This document shows positions 1 through 10,422 of a stretch of DNA of 64,000 nt, piece by piece (the first letter of the stretch is position 1; each line of letters begins with the position of its first letter). The stretch is taken from positions 1-64,000 of the forward strand of contig NZ_OBEH01000006.1 in assembly GCF_900215465.1 (NCBI RefSeq), given 5' to 3'. This DNA is from Flagellimonas pacifica (GTDB taxonomy: Bacteria > Bacteroidota > Bacteroidia > Flavobacteriales > Flavobacteriaceae). The notes under the pieces are model-generated. The model was not told the DNA's origin, did not search any database, and was given only the letters and a program-made list of their open reading frames with translations. The translations under genes and the position numbers were made by a program.

Positions 1-90
1 CCCACCCCTTTCCATTCCGAACAGGGAAGTTAAGCCCGTTTGCGCCGATGGTACTGCTATACCAAGTGGGAGAGTAGGTCGCCGCCTTCC
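1..90 (+). rRNA. rrf: 5S ribosomal RNA, 3' part
   Basis: The first bases match the conserved core of bacterial 5S rRNA: the CCATTCCGAACAGGGAAGTT block, then AAGCCCGTTTGCGCCGATGGTACTGC and GGGAGAGTAGGTCGCCGCC. The 5' strand of the terminal helix is missing, so the gene starts before the window. The 3' boundary is estimated to within a few bases. It implies that an rRNA operon ends here, read in the plus direction. Confidence 0.93.
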
Positions 91-93
91 TTG

Positions 94-130
94 AACCCTC
101 TTTAGTCATTTGACTTTAGAGGGTTTTTTT
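94..130 (+). terminator. Rho-independent terminator of the rRNA operon
   Basis: AACCCTCT pairs with AGAGGGTT around a short AT-rich loop and is followed by a run of seven T. It lies a few bases after the 5S rRNA. Confidence 0.85.
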
Positions 131-154
131 GTTCCAGTATTTTAAGCATATGAT

Positions 155-190
155 AAAAAAAAGCCCCCAAGATAACTCTTGAAGGGCTTT
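155..190 (-). terminator. Rho-independent terminator after gltD
   Basis: Read on the minus strand, AAAGCCC pairs with GGGCTTT across a loop of about 16 bases and is followed by a long T run. It lies 30 bases past the gltD stop codon and faces the rRNA terminator. Confidence 0.8.
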
Positions 191-219
191 CGCATTGGGT
201 TTGGTTGGGTATTATAATC

Positions 220-1686
220 TTAAACTCGTGGCAAATCACCGTCACCTTTTAATGGTAAATTGGATTTTCCCATCAAAAAGCTGTCCACATGATGTGCAGC
301 TTGTCTTCCTTCAGAAATGGCCCAGACAATTAAGGACTGACCTCTTCTTTGGTCACCGGCCACAAAAACTCCAGGAATATTTGTTTTATAATCTTTTGCA
401 GATGCATTAATATTGGTTCTTGCATCCATTTGTAATCCAAGTTGGTCAGCTATGGTTGTCTCTGAACCTGTGAAACCAAGCGCTAAAAGAGCTAAATCAC
501 AGTTCCACTCTTTTTCCGTGCCTTCAACTTCTTTCAGAACAGGGCGTTTCCCAGGTACTTTTTCCCATTTGACCTCACTGGTAATAAGCCCCTTTAAATT
601 GCCATTGCTGTCCCCAATAAATTTTTTAGTTGATATACTGAAAACGCGCTCAGCACCTTCTTTGTGAGAAGTACTGGTACGTAGTCGCATGGGCCAAAAT
701 GGCCAAGGTTGCCCTTCCGGTCTTTCTGGAGTTGATTTAGCCATAATCTCAAAGTTGGTAACAGAGGTTGCACCATGTCTTATAGAAGTTCCTATACAGT
801 CAGAACCTGTATCTCCGCCACCTATTACAACAACATTTTTTCCTTTGGCGGTTAGTTCTTCACCTTTATATGGGATGCCATCAACTTTTCTGTTGTTTTG
901 TGGAAGAAAATCCATGGCTTGAACCACGCCTTTTAAGTCTGCTCCTGGAATAGGAAGGTTTCTCCGTACCGTGGCACCACCGCAGAGAACGATAGCATCA
1001 AATTCATTTTGAAGCTCATTGGCCTTTACATCAACACCTACATGAATTCCGGTTTTAAAATTGATTCCTTCCTTTTCCATCACCTCAAGGCGCCTGTCAA
1101 TTACATTTTTTTCCATTTTAAAATCTGGAATACCATAACGTAATAACCCTCCTATTTTTTCATCACGTTCAAAAACAGTGACAGTATGCCCTGCTCTATT
1201 CAATTGTTGAGCTGTTGCAAGGCCGGCTGGACCTGAACCAATAACGGCTACTTTTTTATCTGTTCGTTGGGAAGGAGGTTCTGGTTTTATCCATCCATTG
1301 TTGAATGCGGTTTCCACAATATTTTTTTCAATATTTTCAATGGAAACAGGGTCTTCATTTATTCCAAGAACACATGCTTCTTCACATGGAGCTGGGCACA
1401 ATCTTCCTGTAAATTCAGGAAAATTGTTGGTAGAATGCAAAATCTTAGTGGCTTTCTCCCATTTTCCCTGAAAAACAGCATGATTGAAATCGGGAATCAA
1501 ATTGCCCAACGGACAACCGCTATGGCAAAATGGTATACCGCAATCCATGCAACGGGCTCCTTGGTTTTTAAGTTCCCCCTCTTTTAAAGGAACTGTAAAT
1601 TCCCTATAGTTTTTTATTCTTTCCTTGACAGGTGCATAGCCTTCATCTTTTCTGTCAAACTCCATAAATCCTGTTATCTTTCCCAT
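220..1686 (-). CDS. gltD: glutamate synthase (NADPH) small subunit
   Basis: The 488-residue product is the small subunit of glutamate synthase. It passes electrons from NAD(P)H through FAD and Fe-S clusters to the large subunit, which makes glutamate from 2-oxoglutarate and glutamine. The N-terminal Fe-S region has C46, C49, C54 and C58, then C97, C101 and C105. A GSGPAG dinucleotide-binding motif follows near residue 150 and a second one (GGGDTG) in the NADPH domain near 290. The C-terminal GDxRRGQSL motif closes the FAD site. Length is typical. The gene starts 8 bp after gltB, so the two form one operon, and a terminator follows. Confidence 0.96.
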   Translation of the reverse strand: MGKITGFMEFDRKDEGYAPVKERIKNYREFTVPLKEGELKNQGARCMDCGIPFCHSGCPLGNLIPDFNHAVFQGKWEKATKILHSTNNFPEFTGRLCPAPCEEACVLGINEDPVSIENIEKNIVETAFNNGWIKPEPPSQRTDKKVAVIGSGPAGLATAQQLNRAGHTVTVFERDEKIGGLLRYGIPDFKMEKNVIDRRLEVMEKEGINFKTGIHVGVDVKANELQNEFDAIVLCGGATVRRNLPIPGADLKGVVQAMDFLPQNNRKVDGIPYKGEELTAKGKNVVVIGGGDTGSDCIGTSIRHGATSVTNFEIMAKSTPERPEGQPWPFWPMRLRTSTSHKEGAERVFSISTKKFIGDSNGNLKGLITSEVKWEKVPGKRPVLKEVEGTEKEWNCDLALLALGFTGSETTIADQLGLQMDARTNINASAKDYKTNIPGVFVAGDQRRGQSLIVWAISEGRQAAHHVDSFLMGKSNLPLKGDGDLPRV

Positions 1687-1694
1687 GGCTTAGC

Positions 1695-4600
1695 TTATAA
1701 GGTTTGCAATTTTTCTTTTTCTAATCGTATTAATGCTTGCTTGTACTCCTCAGGGAAGACTTTTACAAACTTTGGCAGATATTCTTCCCAGTTTTCCAAG
1801 ATTTCTTGAGCCAATGGGCTTAAAGTTGCATTGTAATGGTTCTCAATAAGTTCTCTTAGCTGTTTGATATCGTTATCCTCTTCTACAGCAAGCAAATTCA
1901 GACTTTCACCATTACATTGTTTTTCAAAGGACTTGTCTTTGTCCAACACATAGGCAATTCCACCGCTCATTCCAGCGCCAAAATTTCGTCCTACGGCGCC
2001 TAGGATTACAGCAATTCCCCCGGTCATGTATTCACAACCGTGATCTCCAATTCCCTCGACCACGGCTTTCGCCCCCGAATTTCTCACACAAAAACGCTCA
2101 CCAGCTTTTCCATTTATGTAGGCTTCCCCGGATGTGGCGCCATATAAAGTAACATTTCCTGTGATAATGTTTTCTTCCGGTTTTAAAGTGGATTTATAAG
2201 GAACTTTAATAACTAGCTTGGCTCCGGAAAGTCCTTTGCCCAGATAATCATTGGTGTTTCCGTTGACCACCATGGTGAGTCCTTTGGTAGCAAATGCACC
2301 AAAGCTTTGCCCTGCTGAACCTATAAAATTTAGTTTTAATGTATTTTCGGGTAAGCCATCAGCACCATAAATCTTGGAGATTTCATTACTGATAATTGCC
2401 CCTACCGCTCTATCCGTATTGTGAATTGGGAAATCCAATGATGTTTTTTCCTTTCTGAACAATGCCGGATGCGCCTTTGCAATGATATCAAACTCAATGG
2501 AATGTTCTATATCGTGTATTTGCTTTTCGGTATTATAAAATTTAGTGCCTTCCGGTACATCTACTTGATAAAGGATAGGGCTAAGATCAATGCCGGCAGC
2601 TTTGTAATGCTCTATTGCTTTTTTTCTATCCAGCTTCTGAACTTGGCCTACCATTTCATCAATAGTTCTGAAGCCTAGTTTGGCCATGATTTCCCGTAGT
2701 TCTTGAGCGACGAAATACATGTAGTTAACAACATGCTCCGGCTTGCCCTTGAATTTTTTACGGAGTTCCGGATTTTGGGTTGCAATACCCACAGGACAGG
2801 TATTTAAATGGCATACCCGCATCATAACACAACCTGAAGCTACCAAAGGTGCTGTGGCAAAGCCAAACTCTTCTGCTCCTAAAAGGCAAGCAATAGCAAC
2901 ATCTCTTCCTGTTTTTAATTGTCCGTCACATTCCAGAACAATACGGTTTCTTAAGTCGTTAAGAACTAAGGTTTGCTGTGCTTCGGCAATTCCCAGCTCC
3001 CAAGGAAGTCCTGCATGTTTCAATGAGGTAAGGGGGGATGCCCCTGTACCACCATCAAACCCTGAAATAAGGATTACATCTGCTTTTGCTTTTGAAACAC
3101 CTGCGGCTACTGTTCCCACACCTACTTCTGAAACCAATTTTACATTTACTCTGGCATCTCTATTGGCAGATTTTAAATCGTAAATCAATTGAGACAAATC
3201 CTCAATAGAATAAATGTCGTGGTGTGGAGGAGGCGAAATAAGACCTACATAAGGTGTGGAATTTCTTGTTTTGGCAATGGCCGGGTTTACTTTCGGTCCT
3301 GGTAACTGCCCACCTTCTCCAGGTTTTGCCCCTTGGGCCATTTTAATCTGGATTTCTTGTGCACTGGTCAAATAATTGGAGGTTACCCCAAATCGCCCGG
3401 AAGCAACTTGTTTGATGGCACTATTTTTCCAATCGCCAGTTTGATTTTTATAAAAACGAGCCGAATCTTCTCCACCTTCACCAGAGTTACTCTTACCTCC
3501 AATTCGGTTCATGGCAATTGCAAGATTTTCGTGGGCTTCCTTACTGATACTTCCGTAGGACATGGCGCCTGTTTTAAATCTTTTTACGATTTCGGTCCAT
3601 GGTTCTACTTCCTCAATGGGAATTGGATCATAGTTTGAAAATTCAAACAATCCACGGATGGTCATCAAGTTTTTTGATTGCTCATTAACCAATTTGGAGT
3701 ACTCTTTATAAGTCTCCGGCTCGTTATTGCGTACCGATTTTTGAAGCTTGGCAATACTTAATGGATTGAACATATGTTTTTCACCATCTCTTCGCCAACG
3801 GTACTCTCCGCCAATCTCAATATCAAGATTGGCTGCTAACTCCTGTGTCTTAAATGCTTTCTTGTGGCGTTTTGCTACCTCTTTTTCAATCTCATACAAA
3901 CCTATTCCTTGAATACGGGTTGGCGTATTCGGGAAGTATTTGTCTACCACTTTGGTGTTGATACCAATGCATTCAAATAATTGGGAACCTCGGTAAGAAT
4001 TTAAAGTTGAGATTCCAATTTTGTTCATCACTTTTAATATTCCTTTTCCAATGGCCTTGTTGTAATTTTTAATGGCCTCGTCAAAGGTGTACTCTGTTAT
4101 ATCGTTTTCTTGTATTTGTTCTGCAATAATTTCGTTTACTAAATATGGGTTGATGGCACTTGCACCAAATCCGAAGAGTAAGGCAAAATGATGTACTTCC
4201 CTAGGTTCTGCTGATTCAACAATGATGCTCAACTTGGAACGTTTCCCCATTCTGCTCAATCCGCTGTTTACATATGAGCATGCCAGCAAAGCTGGAATAG
4301 CCGCCATTTCAGAACTAACCATTCTATCAGATAGAATAATGATGTTGGCGCCTTCATCTATGGCATTGGATGCCTGTTGTAAGATGGAGTCCAGTGCTTC
4401 TTCCAATCCATTGTGTCCTTTTCCAATTTCATAAAGCATGGATATGGAAACGACCTTATAGTCTGGACTGGCATCGTAATTTTTTATTTTATCCAAATCC
4501 TCCTTGGAAATCACAGGGTTTTGGATTTTTAACTTTCTGCAATGGTATGGAGTAGTATCAAAAATGTTTTGATCACTGCCTAGTGTCAAACTGATGTCGG

Positions 4601-6203
4601 TAATCAGTTCTTCCCGGATACCATCCAAAGGAGGATTGGTTACCTGTGCAAAGAGTTGTTTAAAGTAATTGTATATGAGTTGTGGGCGCTCTGATAATAC
4701 CGCTATAGGAGTATCCGACCCCATGGATCCAATAGGTTCCTTCCCATTTTTTGCCATTGGCAAAATAATGGTATTGATGTCTTCCAAGGTATATCCAAAT
4801 GCAGATCTTCTGGTTTCCAAAGGAAATTCACCATAAAAAACTGGGCAATCATTGTATGGGATATCCTTTAAGTAGACCAAATTATCTTTCAACCATTTTT
4901 GATAGGGGTGTTTTTTGGCAATGGACTCCTTTATTTCTTCGTCGTTTACAATACGACCTTCCTCCATGTTAACCAAGAACATTTTTCCAGGTTCCAATCG
5001 TCCGTGGAATTCAATGTCCTCTGGTTTTAGCTCGACAACTCCCGTCTCTGAGGACATGATAACATATCCTTGTTTGGTTACCGAATATCTTGAGGGACGC
5101 AATCCATTTCTGTCCAAGACGGCTCCAATATAATTACCGTCCGTAAATGGAATGGAAGCAGGACCATCCCACGGCTCCATTACACATGAATTGTATTCGT
5201 AAAAAGCCCTCTTGGCTTCGGACATTTCCTTGTTCTTTTCCCAGGCTTCCGGTACAAGCATCATCATTACTTCAGGTAATGAGCGCCCTGTCATAAGCAA
5301 TAGTTCCACAACCATGTCCATGCTAGCAGAATCTGATTTTCTCGGCAGCACAACAGGAAGGATTCTTTTAATGTCTTCTCCAAACCAATCACTTTCCATT
5401 AGCTCTTCTCTGGAACGCATGCGGGAAACATTTCCTCTTAAGGTGTTTATTTCTCCATTGTGGCACATGTAACGGAAAGGTTGTGCTAAGTCCCAGGTTG
5501 GGAAAGTATTGGTGGAAAAGCGTTGGTGTACCAGTGCCAATCTAGTCACCACACGAGGATCTAGCAGGTCTTCGTAGTATTTGCTGATGTCCTGTGGTAC
5601 CAACAGACCTTTAAAAATGATGATTTTGGTGGAAAGGCTCGGCAGGTAAAAGAACTGGCTTTGAGACAGTTTACTTTTTATAATTGCATGCTCCGTAATC
5701 TTTCTGGCAATGAACAGTTTTAGGTTAAATTGAAAATCATCTTCAGCATCTCCTTTTCCAACGAACAACTGTTTTACAAAAGGTTCGGTTTCAGCGGCAA
5801 TTCTACCGGGAACGGAACCGTTTACTGGGACATCCCTCCAGCCCAATAACTGCAGACCTTGGTTTTTAATGTTTTCCTCAAGTGTTGATATGCAAAAGTC
5901 GCGTTGGTTTTCTTTTTGCGGAAGGAAAACATTGCTTACTGCGTAGTTGCCTGCCTTCGGTAAATCAAAAGCACATACTTCTGTAAAAAAATCATGGGGA
6001 ATATCTATAAGGATTCCTGCTCCATCTCCTGTCTTTCCGTCTGAACTTACCGCACCTCTATGCTCCAGTTTATCTAGAATTTCAAGGGCCTTATGAATGA
6101 TGTCGTTTGATTTTTTGCCTTTTAGGCTGCAAATAAAACCAGCACCACAGTTGTCATGTTCAAATTCCGGAAGATATAGACCTTGTTTTTCTAATCTCAT
6201 CAT
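1695..6203 (-). CDS. gltB: glutamate synthase large subunit
   Basis: The 1502-residue product is the large subunit of glutamate synthase. It carries a class II (Ntn-type) glutamine amidotransferase domain, a central domain, an FMN/3Fe-4S synthase TIM barrel and a C-terminal GXGXG beta-helix. Cys19, in the DNCGAGF context, should become the N-terminal nucleophile after removal of a short propeptide. The synthase part has a [10 protein letters not shown] motif, [12 protein letters not shown] and the cluster loop [19 protein letters not shown]. The C-terminus has the repeated GxxGGxAxV pattern. Two adjacent ATG codons (6203 and 6200) could serve as start. It is followed by gltD in the same operon. 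Confidence 0.97.
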   Translation of the reverse strand: MMRLEKQGLYLPEFEHDNCGAGFICSLKGKKSNDIIHKALEILDKLEHRGAVSSDGKTGDGAGILIDIPHDFFTEVCAFDLPKAGNYAVSNVFLPQKENQRDFCISTLEENIKNQGLQLLGWRDVPVNGSVPGRIAAETEPFVKQLFVGKGDAEDDFQFNLKLFIARKITEHAIIKSKLSQSQFFYLPSLSTKIIIFKGLLVPQDISKYYEDLLDPRVVTRLALVHQRFSTNTFPTWDLAQPFRYMCHNGEINTLRGNVSRMRSREELMESDWFGEDIKRILPVVLPRKSDSASMDMVVELLLMTGRSLPEVMMMLVPEAWEKNKEMSEAKRAFYEYNSCVMEPWDGPASIPFTDGNYIGAVLDRNGLRPSRYSVTKQGYVIMSSETGVVELKPEDIEFHGRLEPGKMFLVNMEEGRIVNDEEIKESIAKKHPYQKWLKDNLVYLKDIPYNDCPVFYGEFPLETRRSAFGYTLEDINTIILPMAKNGKEPIGSMGSDTPIAVLSERPQLIYNYFKQLFAQVTNPPLDGIREELITDISLTLGSDQNIFDTTPYHCRKLKIQNPVISKEDLDKIKNYDASPDYKVVSISMLYEIGKGHNGLEEALDSILQQASNAIDEGANIIILSDRMVSSEMAAIPALLACSYVNSGLSRMGKRSKLSIIVESAEPREVHHFALLFGFGASAINPYLVNEIIAEQIQENDITEYTFDEAIKNYNKAIGKGILKVMNKIGISTLNSYRGSQLFECIGINTKVVDKYFPNTPTRIQGIGLYEIEKEVAKRHKKAFKTQELAANLDIEIGGEYRWRRDGEKHMFNPLSIAKLQKSVRNNEPETYKEYSKLVNEQSKNLMTIRGLFEFSNYDPIPIEEVEPWTEIVKRFKTGAMSYGSISKEAHENLAIAMNRIGGKSNSGEGGEDSARFYKNQTGDWKNSAIKQVASGRFGVTSNYLTSAQEIQIKMAQGAKPGEGGQLPGPKVNPAIAKTRNSTPYVGLISPPPHHDIYSIEDLSQLIYDLKSANRDARVNVKLVSEVGVGTVAAGVSKAKADVILISGFDGGTGASPLTSLKHAGLPWELGIAEAQQTLVLNDLRNRIVLECDGQLKTGRDVAIACLLGAEEFGFATAPLVASGCVMMRVCHLNTCPVGIATQNPELRKKFKGKPEHVVNYMYFVAQELREIMAKLGFRTIDEMVGQVQKLDRKKAIEHYKAAGIDLSPILYQVDVPEGTKFYNTEKQIHDIEHSIEFDIIAKAHPALFRKEKTSLDFPIHNTDRAVGAIISNEISKIYGADGLPENTLKLNFIGSAGQSFGAFATKGLTMVVNGNTNDYLGKGLSGAKLVIKVPYKSTLKPEENIITGNVTLYGATSGEAYINGKAGERFCVRNSGAKAVVEGIGDHGCEYMTGGIAVILGAVGRNFGAGMSGGIAYVLDKDKSFEKQCNGESLNLLAVEEDNDIKQLRELIENHYNATLSPLAQEILENWEEYLPKFVKVFPEEYKQALIRLEKEKLQTL

Positions 6204-6515
6204 TATGGTATTTCCTCAAAAATATCCTTTTTGATGAATAAAAAACAAGGTTTTTCGGGTATTGCAATAAAATCATCAGCTTTTGTGAAGAAGGGTTAAA
6301 AAATATTCATATTTGAAATTTGGACAATATCAAATTATGATTCTCTCAAAATGGAAAGCTGGTTAAAAGGTGTTTTGTAATAACATGGGGGTCAAGTGAT
6401 AAAAAACTAAAATTTTATACAATCGGAATTGATTTCAAGGGGTATTTGATATTGGAATGTAATATAATTATGAGATAGCCCTATAAATAGAGGGGTGCGA
6501 AATTCTCTGAAACAA
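6204..6515. other. intergenic region upstream of gltB
   Basis: About 310 bp between gltB and the acyl-CoA dehydrogenase gene, both on the minus strand. It should hold the gltBD promoter. I found no convincing -33/-7 pair, RNA gene or ORF. The sequence is very AT-rich. Confidence 0.5.
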
Positions 6516-7658
6516 TTAATCTTTAAGAATGCTTCTTGAGATTACGATTTTCTGGATTTCCGAAGTGCCCTCGTATATCTGAGTGATTTTGGCATCACGC
6601 ATCAATCTTTCCACATGATAATCTTTCACAAAACCATTTCCTCCATGTATTTGCACAGCTTCTACCGCTGTTTCCATAGCTACTTCGGAAGCATACAATT
6701 TGGCCATGGCTCCAGAAAGCGTGTAGTCATTTCCTGCATCTTTATCGCAAGCGGCTTGATACACCAAATGACGCGCGGCCTGAATTTTGGTATGCATATC
6801 GGCCAACTTAAAGGCAATGGCTTGATGGTTGGCAATCTCTGTACCGAATGCCTTACGTTCTTTTGCGTATTTTTTGGAGAGTTCATAAGCTCCAGCAGCT
6901 ATTCCCAGTGCTTGGGCTGCAATACCAATTCTGCCTCCACCAAGGGTTTTCATGGCGAACTTAAATCCAAATCCATCTTCACCAATCCTATTCTCTTTGG
7001 GCACTTTTACATCATTGAATAATAAAGAATGAGTGTCACTGCCCCTGATACCCAATTTATTTTCTTTGGGACCGATTTCAAAGCCTTCCATACCTTTTTC
7101 CACAATAAGCGCATTGATTCCCTTATGTCCTTTTTCTATATCGGTTTGGGCAATCACCAAATACACTTCTGCGGTTCCACCATTGGTTATCCAGTTTTTG
7201 GTTCCATTTAAAAGATAATGATCACCTTTATCAATAGCAGTTGTCTTTTGAGAAGTTGCATCACTGCCAGCTTCAGGTTCAGAAAGGCAAAAGGCTCCAA
7301 TAATCTCTCCAGAAGCCAAACGTGTTAAATACTTTTCTTTTTGAGCTTCGGAACCAAAAGTTTCCAGTCCCCAACAGACCAATGAATTGTTTACAGACAC
7401 TACTACTGAAGCAGAAGCATCTATTTTAGAAAGCTCTTCCATTACCAATACATAAGAAAGAGTGTCCAACCCACTTCCTCCGTATTTTTCATTGACCATC
7501 ATTCCCAAAAAACCAAGTTCCCCCATTTTCTTTACTTGTTCTGTGGGGAATTTTTGCGCATCGTCTCGTTCAATAACTCCAGGCAACAACTCGTTTAGCG
7601 CAAAATCTTTTGCTGCTTGTTGTATCATCAATTGCTCTTCGGAAAGTGTGAACTCCAT
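6516..7658 (-). CDS. acyl-CoA dehydrogenase (short-chain type)
   Basis: The 380-residue product is a flavoprotein of the acyl-CoA dehydrogenase family, which introduces the 2,3 double bond into an acyl-CoA and reduces ETF. The sequence shows the three family parts. The N-terminal helical domain comes first, then a middle beta domain with CLSEPEAGSDA and WITNGG, and a C-terminal helical domain with RxAFG and QIHGGNGF. Glu363 in QIYEGTSEIQ is the expected catalytic base position of short-chain/butyryl-CoA-type enzymes. The length matches that group. The substrate cannot be fixed from the sequence. No partner gene is adjacent. Confidence 0.93.
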   Translation of the reverse strand: MEFTLSEEQLMIQQAAKDFALNELLPGVIERDDAQKFPTEQVKKMGELGFLGMMVNEKYGGSGLDTLSYVLVMEELSKIDASASVVVSVNNSLVCWGLETFGSEAQKEKYLTRLASGEIIGAFCLSEPEAGSDATSQKTTAIDKGDHYLLNGTKNWITNGGTAEVYLVIAQTDIEKGHKGINALIVEKGMEGFEIGPKENKLGIRGSDTHSLLFNDVKVPKENRIGEDGFGFKFAMKTLGGGRIGIAAQALGIAAGAYELSKKYAKERKAFGTEIANHQAIAFKLADMHTKIQAARHLVYQAACDKDAGNDYTLSGAMAKLYASEVAMETAVEAVQIHGGNGFVKDYHVERLMRDAKITQIYEGTSEIQKIVISRSILKD

Positions 7659-7807
7659 AAAAATGAGAATTAGATAAAAATTGATTGCAAATATAGCTTT
7701 AATTTAGTGATTTTTTATAAAACAATGCTTAAAAATGAGAATTGTATAATTGTGATTATCACTCGGAAGTTAGGCTTTGATTTTTTAAAGATTTTATAAG
7801 GAGAACA

Positions 7808-7839
7808 TTGTGTGAAAAAAGTCATTTTGAATATCTTTA
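7808..7839 (+). promoter_or_regulatory. possible promoter of nhaD
   Basis: A TTG (7808-7810), 21 bp, then TATCTTTA (7832-7839) resembles the Bacteroidota -33/-7 promoter (TTG and TAnnTTTG) with one mismatch. The ATG lies 51 bp downstream. This is pattern matching only. Confidence 0.4.
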
Positions 7840-7890
7840 GCGAAGCAGACTTTAGCCTTTTAAAGTTTCAACTAACATAAACCAACTAAC

Positions 7891-9276
7891 ATGGAGACCC
7901 TCTTAATTGCCATATTTGTCATTGGATACCTAGCAATAACCCTTGAACATAATTTAAAGATTGATAAATTGATTCCGGCTTTGGCCATGATGGCAATTTT
8001 ATGGGCCATAATGGCATTCGGGATAGATGGTTTCCAGGCATGGTTTGATTCTGGAAAACATGCACTGATAGAAGGGTTTTCGGCATTGGGACATGAAGAT
8101 AAAATGCATGTTCTGGAAGAAACTTTGCTTCATCATCTAGGAAAGACATCAGAAATTTTGGTATTCCTTTTGGGTGCAATGACAATTGTGGAGATCATTG
8201 ATTATTTTGATGGTTTTGCTACTATCAAATCTTTTGTGAAAACAAGAAGCAAAAAGAGAATACTTTGGATTTTTGCTTTTTTGGCCTTTATTCTCTCTGC
8301 CATCATAGACAATCTTACGGCAACGATTGTTTTGATTTCCATTCTACAGAAAATAGTAAAGGATAGAAATGTAAGGATATGGTACGCAGGTCTTATTATT
8401 ATTGCGGCAAATGCTGGAGGAGCATGGTCTCCAATTGGTGATGTTACCACAACAATGCTTTGGATTGGAAAGAAAGTAACTACCGCCAAACTTATTGGAT
8501 ATTTACTTGTTCCTTCTTTAGTTTGCATGCTTATTCCAACATTTATCGCATCATTTTTGCCGGCATTTAAAGGTGAAATTGAGACTGAGGAAACCGCTCC
8601 GGCAAAATCAAAGTTTGGAGCTACCATGCTGTACCTTGGATTGACGGCCATTGTTTTTGTGCCCATCTTTAAAACGATTACGCATTTACCACCCTATGTG
8701 GGAATGATGCTTTCTTTGGCTGTGGTAGCTACTTTTGCCGAGATTTATAGTAGCTCTAAGATTGCAATTTCATCTGTCGACCCAGTTAGTGATGCTGAAT
8801 CGCACCATAGCCCGGTGCATAGTGCTTTAACAAAGATAGAGTTGCCAAGCATACTCTTTTTCTTGGGAATATTGATGGCAGTTGCCGCTTTGGAATCGCT
8901 AGGACTTCTTTTCAATTTTGCCGAAGGCCTTAAGCAAGGGATGCCACTATTGGGCACTGAGATTGCAGGCACACAAATTTCAGATTTGGTGGTGATATTA
9001 TTAGGGATTGGATCTGCAGTAATAGATAATGTCCCATTAGTAGCCGCTAGTTTGGGAATGTTCTCGGAGCCTTTAGATAATCCTTTATGGCACTTTATCG
9101 CATATTCAGCCGGAACCGGAGGTAGTATGTTGATAATAGGCTCTGCAGCTGGTGTAGTGGCAATGGGAATGGAAAAAATTGATTTTTTCTGGTATCTTAA
9201 GAAAATTGGCTGGCTGGCTTTCATAGGCTTCATTGCCGGAGCCATTTGCTTTGTTATCATGCGATATTTTTTCTAA
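7891..9276 (+). CDS. nhaD: Na+/H+ antiporter, NhaD family
   Basis: The 461-residue product is a polytopic inner-membrane protein with about 12 hydrophobic segments. It belongs to the NhaD branch of the ion-transporter superfamily, which exports Na+ in exchange for H+. Family-type motifs are visible: AIIDNLTATIV, AANAGGAWSPIGDVTTTMLW and, in the second half, SAVIDNVPLVAAS followed by GTGGSMLIIGSAAGV. The paired D-N and G-D patterns in both halves fit the inverted repeat of this fold. Such antiporters are common in marine Flavobacteria. The gene appears monocistronic, with its own upstream region. Confidence 0.92.
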   Translation: METLLIAIFVIGYLAITLEHNLKIDKLIPALAMMAILWAIMAFGIDGFQAWFDSGKHALIEGFSALGHEDKMHVLEETLLHHLGKTSEILVFLLGAMTIVEIIDYFDGFATIKSFVKTRSKKRILWIFAFLAFILSAIIDNLTATIVLISILQKIVKDRNVRIWYAGLIIIAANAGGAWSPIGDVTTTMLWIGKKVTTAKLIGYLLVPSLVCMLIPTFIASFLPAFKGEIETEETAPAKSKFGATMLYLGLTAIVFVPIFKTITHLPPYVGMMLSLAVVATFAEIYSSSKIAISSVDPVSDAESHHSPVHSALTKIELPSILFFLGILMAVAALESLGLLFNFAEGLKQGMPLLGTEIAGTQISDLVVILLGIGSAVIDNVPLVAASLGMFSEPLDNPLWHFIAYSAGTGGSMLIIGSAAGVVAMGMEKIDFFWYLKKIGWLAFIGFIAGAICFVIMRYFF

Positions 9277-9333
9277 AAAATACTTTAGCTCAAAAATCTC
9301 CGTTATTATTGCAACTTAAATTGGGGATTTTAT

Positions 9334-10026
9334 ATGATTATTTTTCAAGATTTGGAAGAAGGAGCCGAGGTGGGTGCATCTATTTCGGAAGAAAAAACGC
9401 TTTCCGTTATTGATTTAATTGTTAATGGAGGAACAGGGAGTATTGTAATTATCATGGTACTTTTTGTACTTCTGTTTGTGGCACTTTACATTTATTTTGA
9501 ACGCATTTTTGCTATAAAAGCAGCATCAAAAATTGACAAAAACTTTATGAACCAGATTCGTGACCATGTCATGAATGGTAAATTGGATGCAGCAAAAATT
9601 TTATGTGCTCAAACCGATTCTCCAGTTGCTCGATTAACGGAAAAAGGAGTATCCAGAATTGGGAAACCTTTGGATGATATCAATACTGCCATAGAAAATG
9701 CTGGCACCCTTGAAGTCTATAAATTGGAGAAGAATGTAAGTGTATTGGCAACTGTTGCCGGTGCCGCTCCCATGATTGGTTTTTTGGGAACCGTAATTGG
9801 TATGATTTTGGCATTCCATGAAATGGCAAGCAGTGGAGGGCAGGCCGAAATGGGTTCATTGGCGTCAGGTATTTATACAGCTATGACCACTACGGTAGCT
9901 GGGTTGGTTGTTGGTATTATTGCTTATATAGGATACAATCACTTAGTAAACAGAACGGATAAGGTTGTACATAAAATGGAAGCCAATGCGGTGGAGTTTT
10001 TGGATTTGTTGAATGAACCTATCTAG
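9334..10026 (+). CDS. exbB: MotA/TolQ/ExbB-type proton channel
   Basis: The 230-residue product is an ExbB/TolQ-family inner-membrane protein that, with ExbD, uses the proton motive force to energise TonB. The first membrane segment is near residues 35-55. Two more lie in the conserved C-terminal part, including GAAPMIGFLGTVIGMI and MTTTVAGLVVGIIAYIGYN, which are diagnostic for the family. It begins a tight run exbB-exbD-tonB-folC (gaps of 9 bp or less). Given the SusC-type receptor in the same window, it may serve outer-membrane import generally, but this is inference. Confidence 0.92.
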   Translation: MIIFQDLEEGAEVGASISEEKTLSVIDLIVNGGTGSIVIIMVLFVLLFVALYIYFERIFAIKAASKIDKNFMNQIRDHVMNGKLDAAKILCAQTDSPVARLTEKGVSRIGKPLDDINTAIENAGTLEVYKLEKNVSVLATVAGAAPMIGFLGTVIGMILAFHEMASSGGQAEMGSLASGIYTAMTTTVAGLVVGIIAYIGYNHLVNRTDKVVHKMEANAVEFLDLLNEPI

Positions 10027-10035
10027 AATTTCAAT

Positions 10036-10422
10036 ATGAAATTAAAAGGAAGAAATAAGGTTAGTCCAGAATTTAGTATGTCATCAATGACAGACATTGT
10101 GTTTTTATTATTGGTGTTTTTTATGCTGACTTCAAACGCTCCCAATGCTTTGGATTTGCTTTTGCCAAAAGCAAAAGGAAAATCTACCAACACACAGAAC
10201 GTTTCGGTGACCATAGATAAGAACTTGAAGTATTTTGTGAACAACGAGCAAATAAGTAAAGAATACATTGAAATTGAATTAAAAAAGGCACTTGAAGGAC
10301 AAGAAAAGCCTACAATCATTCTAAGGGCAGAAGAAAACGTGGCCATAAAAGAAGCGGTCAATGTTATGGATATTGCCAATAGAAATAGTTATAAGGTTAT
10401 CTTGGCTGTGCGGCCAAAATAA
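10036..10422 (+). CDS. exbD: ExbD/TolR biopolymer transport protein
   Basis: The 128-residue product is an ExbD/TolR protein: a short cytoplasmic tail, one membrane helix near residues 17-37 and a periplasmic domain. The helix starts SSMTDIVFLLLVFFMLTS, and its Asp (residue 20) is the proton-carrying residue of the family. It follows exbB by 9 bp, and its stop codon overlaps the start of the TonB gene by 1 bp, so the three are translationally close. Confidence 0.92.
   Translation: MKLKGRNKVSPEFSMSSMTDIVFLLLVFFMLTSNAPNALDLLLPKAKGKSTNTQNVSVTIDKNLKYFVNNEQISKEYIEIELKKALEGQEKPTIILRAEENVAIKEAVNVMDIANRNSYKVILAVRPK

Noticed and set aside
2743..3183. A 146-codon plus-strand frame inside gltB
   Set aside because: It is antisense to the FMN/Fe-S domain of gltB and has no independent support.
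6209..6236. Half of the Rrf2-type box (ATCCTTT) just upstream of gltB
   Set aside because: The second arm is absent at the required 6-bp spacing, so it does not fit the two-arm motif.
8202..9260. Two long frames on the minus strand opposite nhaD (8202-8666 and 8745-9260)
   Set aside because: They lie antisense to a complete, clearly recognisable nhaD gene, show no known motif and no start context; they are shadows of the nhaD reading frame.
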